DNA of 31,580 nt from Bremia lactucae (taxonomy: Eukaryota; Oomycota; Peronosporomycetes; Peronosporales; Peronosporaceae), in contig NC_090610.1 of assembly GCF_004359215.1 (NCBI RefSeq), positions 10,323,505 to 10,355,084 of the forward strand, read 5' to 3'. Below the pieces are notes generated by a model. The model worked only from the letters and a program-made list of their open reading frames with translations, had not been told where the DNA came from and made no database searches. Below are positions 18,868 to 28,196 of this stretch, piece after piece. The position numbers and the translations under genes are program-made. Numbering within the stretch: position 1 is the stretch's first letter; every line of letters starts with the position of its first letter.

Positions 18868-19800
18868 GATGAGCGAATCGTCATATTTTGACGGTCCAGA
18901 TTTGCTTCTAGAGCAAGTGGCCTCCCCCCATCTCACTGGTGTTGAGTGGGATGCCCTCAGTCGCCTCGCGCCGCTGATGAAATCAGCGACCCCCGACGCA
19001 CTAACGTCTTGTCTTGTATAAATTAATGGCCCACGAAATCGCCAAATCGAACCGTCGAGTCTTAACTCCCTCGCGATATTTCCGGATCAAGTCCGTGAAG
19101 ATGGACCCTCCTTCTACTCAAAACAAAGTTAAGATCGATTGTCGCAGATGTTTCCGAGAAGTCGGCATCGCCATCGCATCAAGGCTCCTCGAGAAGGCCC
19201 CAGTCAAAGGTCAACTTCCTCCTTCCCGTCTTACTGGAAAACCAAGGAATGGGCCCTTGGTAAGCTCGTCATGGACGAGCACGCGTTCCTCACCCTGTAT
19301 GCCATTTAGGATGACCTTCGTATTGTCTTCGAGACACCACAAGAGGGGAAATTGTCCGCTCAAGAATTCTGTCCATGCGTCAGGGTAAAATGTCAAAGCT
19401 TGACTACGTGCAGATGGCTGGCATCTGGCGTCGTGTATATCCACATATCCCATGGACACGTACACACAGGTGAATGTCTTGGATGGTATGTGAGGCGCAG
19501 ACCCGCTAATCGCTTGAGTATGCGGAGCCTGCCACATTGGAGGAGGCCTTTGCCATTGCCCTCCGTGAAGCCTTAATGTCCCCAAGGCTTATACCAAGCC
19601 TTCGGTTGTCACCGTCGCCCGGCCCTCTGGTCAAGAGCCTATAGAGATCATCGCGATCAAGTCGTCGGGTGACAGACGACGTGCGACTCCCTACAAGGGT
19701 GACACTCGCACAGCGTCGAATGGTATGCTTCGTTGTCGAAAGAAAGGGCACTGCGCGGCCGAATACACGCGCCAGCAACGATGTTGACGCATGTAGTAAA
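18868..19800 (+). pseudogene. E3 Ty3/gypsy gag
   Basis: Starts MSESSYFDGPDLLLEQVASP and breaks at TAA after about 50 codons. Capsid sequence is readable in broken frames: WALGKLVMDEHAFLTLYAI, RIVFETPQEGKLSAQEF, EPATLEEAFAIALRE. A degenerate knuckle (RCRKKGHCAAEY, first and last Cys lost) lies near 19730-19770. It is a different family from E1 and E2, and the forward direction is clear from motif order. Confidence 0.7.
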
Positions 19801-19947
19801 CATCCATTATGAGGGCTCTACCCCGGCCGCACGTCCAAAAAACAATTTGGTCAATCTTTGGCAGCCCAACCTTTCAGCTCTCTTGTGCTATGTGCCCGCT
19901 TGAATGCCACGAGCGACGAACAATTTCTTTGCTAATCTTGTCTATCA

Positions 19948-20346
19948 ATGCTGCCTACCAACATTTCCGTTCACAAGGGGTCTGGTAAAGTCATCGTCAA
20001 GTTGACAGACGGGAAATCACATTGTGTACCACGAAGCGAAGTGTCATTGCGGAATTTATTTGACGAATTTCGCAGTAATGATGATTTCATGGTTATCGCG
20101 ATGAACTATGCTATCGATTGCATCCTAAGCATGCAATTGGTGACACGTTATAAGTCCCTAATCGACTGGTTAGCCAGACCAGTAAGACGTCGACGCAAGT
20201 TCGACGTTAGTGAAGTGTGTTCCCATCTCTTGATATCCCCAAGTGACTGGCCCGACGTCACAGTCGTGGATCGTGAATACTCGTCGCCTGCGGTGCACAG
20301 AGCGAGCGATGCCCTACCTCCACGTATTAGAGAATTTGCGTTTTGA
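19948..20346 (+). pseudogene. E3 protease C-terminal half
   Basis: An open frame of 132 codons: GSGKVIVKLTDGKSHCVPRS, then YAIDCILSMQLVTRYKSLIDWLARPVRRR, which aligns with the protease flap and the YDVILGMPWL...IDW segment of Ty3 elements. The active-site part upstream is not readable. E3 ends here, butted against the reverse E4 integrase, with no RT. Confidence 0.65.
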
Positions 20347-21560
20347 GGTAGAGTAGCAGTACTTAATAGTACTTAATCCTCAACACTAAAGCGTTCATTA
20401 TTTTTGCGATCATTTCGGTCAGCATATTTTTTCGTTTTTATTCTGTGCGCTTGCCATCGCGTTACGGACTTTTCGTGTGATGGCTTAATCGTTCATCCAC
20501 AAAGTTTTGAGCCACGCTCACGCTTTTATCATACAACGCGCCGATGACACCGCCGAGAGGTCGGCCATAGGACGTAGCTGTAGATGACGAAACATCATTA
20601 TTGCATGGGAGCAAAGGCATTCGTTGCTGTGACTCTATACTGACCACTGCCAAACCGGCAGGGTCACTAGGGCATGTTTCTGACTTTGAGATGATACCCT
20701 CACGAGTCATCGTCATATTGACGAAATTATGTGTCTCTTTTGAACCGAACGTAGTGAGGGGCCCTCCCCCATTAAGACTCGGGTTGCGCACAAACGAGAC
20801 TGACGTCCGAGGATGGCGCAGTCCGTTTATATAAAACGGCGTCTCACCCGTACTGGCGTGGACACTGATATGTATAGCGAACTCCACAAAGGGCAATTGT
20901 TTGCTCCATTCTTTGGGAGTCGCTATCGTGCGTAATATACCCGCCACGACTTGATTGACACGTTCTGTTCGGCCATCTGTCTGAGAATGACATGCGGTCG
21001 ACATGTGGAGCTTGCTACCCAGCAGCTCAAACACATGACGCTAAGAAACTGGCGTAAATCGTGGATTTCGGTCCGATACTGTGTGTGGACTTGGGCATCC
21101 CGTTTTGTCGGTATGCATTATCGAGGAACAAGAGAGCTGCCTCCTTGCCTTTGGTCGATGACTTACATGGTGCTAAATGCACCATTTCGCTCAGTCTGTC
21201 TACAAAAACGACGAGCCCCGTCCGACCCATGATGTCGGGCGACAGGCCAAACATGAAGTCCAGACTTACCGACTTCCAACAATCCGTTGAAATCGGTAGC
21301 GGCTTCAGTGGCGCGCTGCTGGACGGTGCAGGCTTGACGCGCTGACACTATACGCAAGGGCAAATATAGTTGGCCACCCGTCGATATAGTTGTGGCCACC
21401 AAAATTCTTCGGGAACTTTTAAGAATGTCTTTTAACGGCCCAAATGCCCACTCGATAACGCATCATGGAGCTCATGAAGGATTATCAGCTTGAGATCTGT
21501 GTCACGAGGCACATAGATTCTCAAGGGATCACAAGGTGACAGCTGATGCCATAACAGGCC
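20346..21560 (-). pseudogene. E4 integrase
   Basis: Zinc domain remnants (ILHELHDALSSGHLGR) near 21450-21500, core start LDFMFGLSPDIMGRTGLVVF (first Asp), and HMSTACHSQTDGRTERVNQ (Glu). The second-Asp motif, usually SDRDPRFT, reads IGPKSTIY, so the triad is broken. EFAIHISVHASTGETPFYIN is well kept, then a linker and NERFSVED before the break at the E3 junction. At least three frames are used. Confidence 0.85.
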
Positions 21561-21859
21561 ATCGCTGTAGCTAAAGCGATTGAACTTAGCTTTCAGGTGC
21601 GACGGAAGGGTTACCTTCGTTTACCGAACTGATCAAACAGCAGGCGACAGTGTTCGTCATGACTGTAGCTCTCTTGTATATTAGAGGCTCGAGAGCTCGT
21701 TACGTGGTGGGCCTTAATGGCTGCGCACGTTGACGGCTAAGATCTTGCTTTCGCACTAGACACACTTTCCTGGTGTCTTACTTCGAAGTCTGGTTTGCGC
21801 GACAACGAATCAGCCAAGACATTCGACTTACCCGGCTTGTATTCAACTTTGAAATGAAA

Positions 21860-22320
21860 TTATAAAAAGAATGTTAGCCATCTTGCCATTCTAGAGGATA
21901 AATGCGGCGAGTTTATTGCGGTCCGCAATGATGCGTGATCTGTATTAACCACCAATGGTTCGGTGCCCAATAGGTGCAATCGAATCTTAACAAGAGCATA
22001 CTTTATTGCAAGTAGCCCCTTGTCATGCACAGGGTTATTCAGTTCTGCGGCTTTTAATAGCCGGGACTGATAAGAGATGACGCGGTCAACGCCGTCGTCA
22101 TCCTTCTGCATGAGCGCGCTGCCGATTGCAAAACAGTTTTCATCGCAGACGACGCTAAAGGGCTTATCTGCGTCTGGCAATGCCAAGACCGGTGCCTCTA
22201 CAAGATATTGCTTCACTGATGAGAATGCATCTTCTTGTTCTTTTAACCAAACTCATTCTGTGTCCTTTTTAAGGAGATCAGATAATGGTTTAGTTTGCTC
22301 CGCATAATTCTTGCTATACT
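21860..22320 (-). pseudogene. E4 RNase H
   Basis: Reverse ORF 22216-21860: VEAPVLALPDADKPFSVVCD, ENCFAIGSALMQKDDDG, PVHDKGLLAIKYALVKIRLH, NTDHASLRTAINSPHLSSRM. The E of the usual HDKELLA motif is Gly. The frame ends before the ADALSR segment. It continues the RT in order. Confidence 0.88.
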
Positions 22321-22389
22321 TATGCAAGTAATAAGCGAGCCCTAGGAATTGGCGCAAATCCTTCACATGTCGTGGGATTGGCCATTCCA

Positions 22390-23110
22390 TTACCGATTTT
22401 CCTTGTCTAGGTCTACTCTTACACTATGTGTACCTACGATGCAGCCCAAAACAGGTATAGCGGAGACCCCTATGACGCATTTTTGTAAGTTGACGTACAA
22501 TTGGGCGTCCTCCAGAGTCTGCAACACAGCGTCTAAATGACGCTTGTGCGACTCTATTTCCCTCAGACCGTCATCGGCCATACTATGCACGAATACATCG
22601 TCAAAGTAATGAGGCGCGTAGGTATGGTGCTGACGTAACACATGAGCCACCACTCGGTTGAATGTCGCTGGTGCGATTTTCAAACCTTGGGGCATCACAA
22701 GCCACTTTCTTAACATACTGCTTGGGGTGCTTTCTCCAGTTTTGGCTTCATCGGACTCTCTCATGAGAACCTAATTGTAGCAATCCTTTTAATCCAATGC
22801 GGAAACGAGAGTTGACTTTCCCATATAGCTCAACAAAACATCTTTCCGCGGGATTGGCGTTTGCACCGGTATGGTCTTCGTGTTTAGCTTATTGTAAGCA
22901 TGAAACACGCGCCATCAACCTGCGGCTCTACGCACACAAAAGGTCGTGCTGCAGTGAGGCGACTTCTATCACGTACATGTCTCGCCTTAGCTCGCTTGTC
23001 AAAGAACTCATCGATATAATCGACTTGTTCTTTCGGCAACGGTCATTGCCTAGCCACACAATACTTGGTGCCAGGTTCGAGAACAATCTTGTGCCTGATG
23101 CCCCTACTTG
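22390..23110 (-). pseudogene. E4 reverse transcriptase
   Basis: The N-terminal part is in broken frames near 23100-22850 (LEPGTKYCVARQ, PLPKEQVDYIDEFFDKR). The palm is in 22764-22390: WLVMPQGLKIAPATFNRVV and HYFDDVFVHSMADDGL, so the catalytic YFDD box is intact, unlike E1. The connection region (GTHSVRVDLDKE) ends the ORF. Confidence 0.9.
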
Positions 23111-23682
23111 CTGATAGGCGGCTCGCCACTTTTTCTGTGAACACATCGTGATGTTTCCACAGAACCTCCAAGAACGGACTGTCTCTCAAGACATCTCAAC
23201 CTTAAGCAGCCAACCGTTTCTTTTTGTATGTTTCTAGGACGCTCTCGTCCATTGCGGACGACAAGCGACAGTTCACCGTGATCTCTTCTGAAACTAGTGT
23301 GACTATTTCGTGGAACATTCATTCGGCAAGGAACAGATCCCGCGACATCTCCAGGAGTTTTACTATCTCCTCGACAGATTTTAAGACATGCTGGAGCACC
23401 TCAACTGAAGAAGCCTCCCCTTTATTGTCTTCGACGGCCTCGATCGAAGGCCTATCTTCTTCAATTGGGACCTATCTAAAGGCCACTCGTTTTGACGTGC
23501 CTTTGATCGTCCTTATCTTATCGGGTACTCGTTCTCCGAGTATCCGAGACTTTGACTGGGTAGCGGGTGCCGTTGCTCTCCTGGCTAACGCACCCTTTCT
23601 AACCGCACCAGGCTTTAGGCACTGTGCCGGTTCATGCGACGCTTGCTGTCAGCTCGCCGTCTACTGCCACAGGCTTTGGGCT

Positions 23683-24253
23683 CTATGCAAGACATTCGGA
23701 CACATGACTACTTGTCGTCTTTTTCACTACCCAGTCTCCACGAGCTGGGTAGGACTTGGTGACGTTTGACATCCTGTAACGCACCATCAACTGTGACACG
23801 ACATCAGTTGCATAGGCCTCTCGCAGGAGCACATCCTTTCCGGTGTCCTGCGTAGAGTTAGTAACTGTGCGTTTGCGCCAGTCTATCCATGGTTGGTGTT
23901 TTGCCAAACATGGCATGTCTAGGATGAGGTCACACGGACTCTTCATACCTAGCTCTGTGAACTTCTCTTTACAAGAGAAGTCACTAAAACTGAAAACGAG
24001 CTCAACTCGAACTCCCTCAGACGTGACGAGCGTGCCGTCCGCTAAACGAACGATCGCCTATCTCGCTTGTCATCCTGTCAAAGCGTCTCACGCATCGCCG
24101 GTCTCCGTTTAGAGCCGCGGGTCTTACAAAATACTGTGATGCATCCGAATCCACGAGAAGGGTCAACACATGGTCATATTCTCGTACTTGAGCGCTAAAG
24201 ACCAGCAGGGTTGAGGTCCGAAATTTCGAGACCTCGGGGACTATGCTACCCAT
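23683..24253 (-). pseudogene. E4 aspartic protease
   Basis: The active site reads LLVDSDASQYFVRPAAL, with DSDA where DSGA is expected. After a frame change comes CDLILDMPCLAKHQPWIDWRKR. A linker then runs towards RT through 23100-23680, in which I see only broken frames. A forward ORF of 181 codons over the linker is judged a shadow. Confidence 0.82.
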
Positions 24254-24318
24254 TTGTTCGATAACTCTAAACTTAGGGGTAGCTTCAGAGTCCGCGTCAG
24301 TAGGGCATCCTGCCTCAA

Positions 24319-24956
24319 CTACGCTCCTATCTTTCCCGACCCCTCAGTGGTCGATGCGGAACTTATGCGTCTCGCACGCTGGTTCTTGCCTTCGCCCTTT
24401 AGGAGGGGACTCCTCTTGCTGGGCGTCTTTGCACCAGCAGTGACCCTGGCATAGCAGCGAGTCATCATATGGCGGCGCTTGCCGCATTCAAAACAGACAA
24501 TGTCTGCATTGCCCAACTCCATGGGAGTGGCATCTGACCTCTCCGTCGACGGCTAATACCAAGCTACCGTTGAGGCAGTGTTGAAGGTGTGCTCCTCAAC
24601 TAAGCCAATTTGGATTGCCTCTATCATCAGCGACGGCACCTTTCTCAAAAGGGCCTATCGCGATGGGCGGTGCCGTAATCTGCTCTAAACGTGGGCATCT
24701 TAATGTGTTTCGGTATCAGACACGCACTAATGGACGCCGACACCGAGCGTATCTCCTGCACATATTTTTGCAGGGATCGTTTCGCCTGTCGCGCTCCCAA
24801 GAAGCGCGCCTGAAGCATCATTTCGTTGTACGGCGGCTGGTACATGGCGCGAATCTTTGTCTTATAAAGAAGAGCTTGTTCACCAAGTCCCTGCGCCGAG
24901 TGCTCTGCCACCTCCCAATGATGTTCGGAGAGGTCGCGGAAAATAAGCTCAATTGA
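24319..24956 (-). pseudogene. E4 gag fragment with zinc knuckle
   Basis: Capsid residues LYKTKIRAMYQPPYNEMML, RQAKRSLQKYVQEIRS and PKHIKMPTFRADYG lie in 24911-24645. The knuckle CFECGKRRHMMTRC, a perfect CX2CX4HX4C, is at about 24495-24454 in the ORF 24522-24319. A basic Ser/Lys-rich tail follows. The N-terminal gag is missing. Confidence 0.82.
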
Positions 24957-25005
24957 TATTGAGGCTCATCCTCACTGAAAGGCTCTGAGAAACGGGTCGT
25001 GGAAG

Positions 25006-25023
25006 GGACTACTAGTGCTACCA
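25006..25023 (-). promoter_or_regulatory. Primer binding site of E4
   Basis: TGGTAGCACTAGTAGTCC on the reverse strand, two bases after the LTR end CTACA. The first ten bases match the PBS of E2 and E5, so these families probably share a primer tRNA. Confidence 0.7.
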
Positions 25024-25025
25024 AG

Positions 25026-25446
25026 TGTAGTCGGGCGCTACTTAAAGCTGCCGCGCACTACTAGCCCACACCTTCTGAGCATAGTGAGGAAGCGCTTAAC
25101 TAACCGTCTTGTCTCACGTAGAGTGAGGTAGTTGGTGGGCGCCTAAGCGACCTCACCCAACGAACTAGCAGCCTTACTTTAAGTGACGTCACGGGAGCGG
25201 TAATCCGGCTCAACGTGCGCACTTGTGAACTAGGGAATAGTTTCTAGACTAATTTTTATTTAATTATAAATAAAAATACTATGTTAACCAATCTAAATGC
25301 CATCTTTGTAGATATGCACCGATAAGTATTGCGAGCGTATTGTTCTCAATACCTCGTATCTTGGATCATCCTCGTTAATGTGAATGCCGTCAGGTGCATA
25401 TCACATACACAAGGGTGGGTCACAATGTGAACTACACGGTGGGTCA
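25026..25446 (-). repeat. 5' LTR of E4 (outer edge approximate)
   Basis: The inner end CTACA at 25026 is fixed by the PBS. The outer end lies among short repeats of GGGTCACAATGTGA at 25415-25460, so the start is uncertain by some tens of bases. No second copy is in the window. Confidence 0.55.
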
Positions 25447-26761
25447 CAATGTGACAATGTGAACCGCACCCAAGTGGTGGGTCTAATTACTTTGCTTAAG
25501 TAATTGACGATCCCCTTAAGTACACAAAGTGAACTTAACGGTATTTGTGTAACAAAGGGCAACTTTAGCCCGTTACAATTGGTTCATTACACTTGCACAC
25601 TTCACCAACACGTCTATAACCTCAACTACAGCTTCCAAATCCGTAGGCTGGAACGTCATGCTCACCACGTTAAACATATGCACGCCTTTCTGTGGCGCGA
25701 TTTCAGAGTCATCGGGAAGTGGCAACATGTTGAGATCGGGATGGTGGCTGTTGGGCGGGCTAAAAAAAGGTCTGGCAAAGCCTGGGAACAGCTAAAGCAG
25801 GAAAACATGCCGAACATCTGCAGAAACTGCCGATCCGGTTCCCCTCAAAATTCACCAACTGAGTCGCAAGTCAAAACAGTTCAAGTCGTTGCAACCTCAA
25901 ACAAATTTAATGCAAAAATTGCCCGCGTGGCCATGCCGTCGCCAATGTTCTAAAATCAATCGATGCAATCTTTTACACTATGATAATGCTGCAACATATA
26001 ACACGTGGCCAATCAGTACCTTGCAGCACCTTGCTCCCATCATCGCCTTGCCAGTACACTGTAACCACTGATCCCTTTGTCTCGGCTAAGCCACTTGAAG
26101 TCTTTGTTTTCCAAACGTCCCGTTTGGACTTGTGTAGCAAACACCACGATGGATACGACGTGAAGGAGACGACAATATCGTCGTCCGGCTCCCACATTGC
26201 TGCGGCGTGTGCGCTCTCTTCGCCGTCTAAAGCCGCGTTTGATTGGCGAAGAGAGCTTAATTGAATGTCTAAATTATTGCAAATTCAGCTGGCTGATTTC
26301 ACAAAATTGTGCTGATTTGTGTATTTTTTTTAAAAACAAATTTGAATCAGCACACTCAAAATCAGCAGAATTGTGGGGCGCCCCTAAGCAATACAATTCT
26401 AAGAAATGTTATTTTCTATCTAATATTTTAATTTAAGAAAAACGTAGTTGCTGCGGACACATCTAATGTATGACGGACACATCTCTGAAAACATAAATTT
26501 GTCTCCAGCGTAAACCGCCCCTAGTTCGTTTCTTCTCAAAAAGGTACCCCATTCTCCGTAACGCTGTATCCGCCGGTCCCACGCCCACTTCCACTTCCAG
26601 GTGCCAGAACTGAAGTCATAAAGGAATATGTACTTACGTCAAGCAAGAATAGCAAATCCCCAGAAAGTGCATCTTAACAAGCTTCCTTTCAACCTTCAGA
26701 ATTTTCGTGGTTTTATTTCAGGTTTCGTCCCTTCCAATGATTTTAAGATTGTAAGCCAAGA
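25447..26761. other. Unassigned region, possible host remnant
   Basis: There is no transposon protein signature. A forward ORF (25504-25953, 149 codons) shows no domain; the reverse strand across it also looks protein-like (DLNMLPLPDDSEIAPQKG), so neither is safe. From 26440 to 26761 it is AT-rich with no ORF of note. Confidence 0.4.
25973..26264 (-). other. Unrecognised reverse ORF, possible exon
   Basis: An open reverse frame from about 26264 (LRQSNAALDGEESAHAAAMW) through Met 26197 (MWEPDDDIVVSFTSYPSWCL) to GDDGSKVLQGTDWPRVI. Its amino-acid mix (many D, S, W) looks coding, and it lies outside any element. I do not recognise it. It could be an exon or a gene remnant left by nearby insertions. 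Confidence 0.3.
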
Positions 26762-27248
26762 TATAACGGGGTTTCCCATTACATGAAAAAAATCCTGTTA
26801 GAGGAATAATTAATATTATTTTCTATGAGAGGAAAAAGATAAAGCAGTACAACATTATCATCTTTTTTAATATTGACGAATATTACCAAATTTGGTATTA
26901 CTGACGCAATAATACACATTTCATTGATTAATTAACTTAACATGCCAATCGTTGAAAAGCCGATCGTGTGGTGCGCAAGTAGGCGCCACACATAGTTTGC
27001 TATTTATATGATAAAGTCAATAGTTAATAGAAGATCGTTACGTAGGAACTTAATTTATTGATACGTTTTACTTTTTCGCTATTATAAAAGCCTTAAAATA
27101 AAGCTTTGGTAGCTAAGACTTCTTAGCTACCTGTAATCTCCACCTGCACGTCAGTGTACGTGAAGTAATCGGGGCACTTCACCTTCACTGTAATCAGTAT
27201 AGGTTGTCTAATACTGTTAATAGTACTAGCAAAGGGTGCACCGCTACA
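26762..27248 (+). repeat. 5' LTR of E5 (487 bp)
   Basis: Starts TATAACGGGG (TGTAAC in relatives) and ends CCGCTACA directly before the PBS. It shares with its partner at 27972 the segments ACCAAATTTGGTA (26885-26897 region) and TGACGCAATAA. It is a diverged subfamily compared with E2 and E6. Confidence 0.75.
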
Positions 27249-27250
27249 CC

Positions 27251-27268
27251 TGGTAGCACTTCGTAGTC
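27251..27268 (+). promoter_or_regulatory. Primer binding site of E5
   Basis: TGGTAGCACTTCGTAGTC, two bases after the LTR. It is nearly identical to the E2 PBS and fixes the forward polarity of E5. Confidence 0.75.
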
Positions 27269-27339
27269 CGTTCAACAGCCAACGCACGTTCCATCCAACA
27301 TGGACATGGTGAATAATGAAGGAAGGAGCTTTTAAACCT

Positions 27340-27831
27340 CTAAAGAAGGCTATCACGCAACGCGTAAAAAAGGAGCATGCCTACCGAAGTGACCTTTACG
27401 TCACTTCGTGCCAGGTGATGCAGACTGACATCACCAGAGGTATCATCGTCCATGGAGTCGTCACAAGATGACTCCGCACCAAAACGGTCTGACGAGGTAT
27501 CGAACAACTTCATCATCACCTCTTTAATTGTCACGTTAGGACCCGTACGTCTAACGGACATGGCCCCGGTTGACCCGGAGGCCTTAACAGTTGCCACCGA
27601 ATCGGGAGATGACGACGATTTGGCCCAGTCACCTACAAAAGGAGTAGCAGGTGACTTGTTACAGCCACCTGCAATGGGAGTAGCAAGTGATTTATACCAG
27701 TCACCTCCTATTGGAGTAGAAGGTGAATTTCTCCACACAGTTGACGCATTAGTCTCTACTGAAACATTTGCATCGCTAACAGTTGCACTGAGCCGTGCAG
27801 CTGCCAGCTTTGCGGCTTCATGCGGCTTCAC
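27340..27831 (-). CDS. Antisense accessory ORF of E5, intact
   Basis: 163 codons on the strand opposite to the element, starting at Met 27831 about 141 bp from the LTR edge and ending 92 bp from the 5' LTR. The N-terminus is Ala/Ser/Thr-rich (AAKLAAARLSATVSDANVSV). Then come three imperfect repeats of 12-13 residues (STPIGGDWYKS, ATPIAGGCNKS, ATPFVGDWAKS) and an acidic patch (SSCDDSMDDDTSGD). The layout (A-rich start, Ser/Thr stretch, LF then acidic patch) resembles E6, but similarity is weak. No known domain is recognised. It is the only ORF this mini-element keeps. Confidence 0.5.
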   Translation of the reverse strand: MKPHEAAKLAAARLSATVSDANVSVETNASTVWRNSPSTPIGGDWYKSLATPIAGGCNKSPATPFVGDWAKSSSSPDSVATVKASGSTGAMSVRRTGPNVTIKEVMMKLFDTSSDRFGAESSCDDSMDDDTSGDVSLHHLARSDVKVTSVGMLLFYALRDSLL

Positions 27832-27956
27832 AAGCGACGCGCACGGGTTTCGATACCATGCGCAATCAAAAGCTGAAGTTAAAATAAAACTAACAAGTGC
27901 TAATTTAAAGAATGAGACATAATACTACTCTCTGTCACTTTATCAGTCACTAAAGT

Positions 27957-27971
27957 GAAGGTGAGGGATGA
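27957..27971 (+). promoter_or_regulatory. Polypurine tract of E5
   Basis: GAAGGTGAGGGATGA precedes the LTR start TGTAACAGGG. It resembles the AAGGGAGGAATGA of E2 and the AAGGGAGGGGTGA of E6 and agrees with forward polarity. Confidence 0.7.
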
Positions 27972-28196
27972 TGTAACAGGGTATCCCGTTACATAAATAT
28001 TATTTCCCATGAAAGGAAATTAAATGTTATTCAAGATGAGAGGAAATATATAAAGAGTACAAAATTATTATCTCTTTATTAATTTTGACTTAATAGTTCC
28101 AACATTACCAAATTTGGTAATATGACGCAATAAGTCATTAGTTCTATTGATTGGTTGTTTTAATTTTTAATCAACCCCGCCAAGCGTTACAAGTAG
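27972..28196 (+). repeat. 3' LTR of E5, truncated
   Basis: Opens with a palindrome (TGTAACAGGG...CCCGTTACA) and follows the 5' LTR to the segment GCCAAGCGTT at about 28180, then departs. The break coincides with the start of the hAT-associated sequence. Confidence 0.7.

Larger units (their letters stand above)
20346..25446 (-). mobile_element. Ty3/gypsy element E4 (5' LTR to integrase; 3' end missing)
   Basis: Reverse strand: 5' LTR, PBS, gag fragment, zinc knuckle, protease, RT, RNase H, integrase. There is no chromodomain, PPT or 3' LTR: the element is cut at about 20346-20400 where E3 begins in the other orientation. The PBS is only about 70 bp from mid-gag sequence, so leader and N-terminal gag are deleted. 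Far fewer hairpins are visible than in E2. Confidence 0.85.
26762..28196 (+). mobile_element. E5: LTR mini-element with only an antisense ORF
   Basis: 5' LTR 26762-27248, PBS 27251, internal region of 723 bp, PPT 27957-27971, 3' LTR from 27972 that loses similarity at about 28196. No gag or pol motif is present inside. The internal region joins the 5' leader directly to the 3' antisense-ORF region, so it is a deletion derivative that would depend on a full element. Confidence 0.75.

Noticed and set aside
23224..23769. Forward ORF of 181 codons
   Set aside because: It lies opposite the E4 protease-RT linker, has Ser/Thr-rich noise composition and no domain; judged a shadow.
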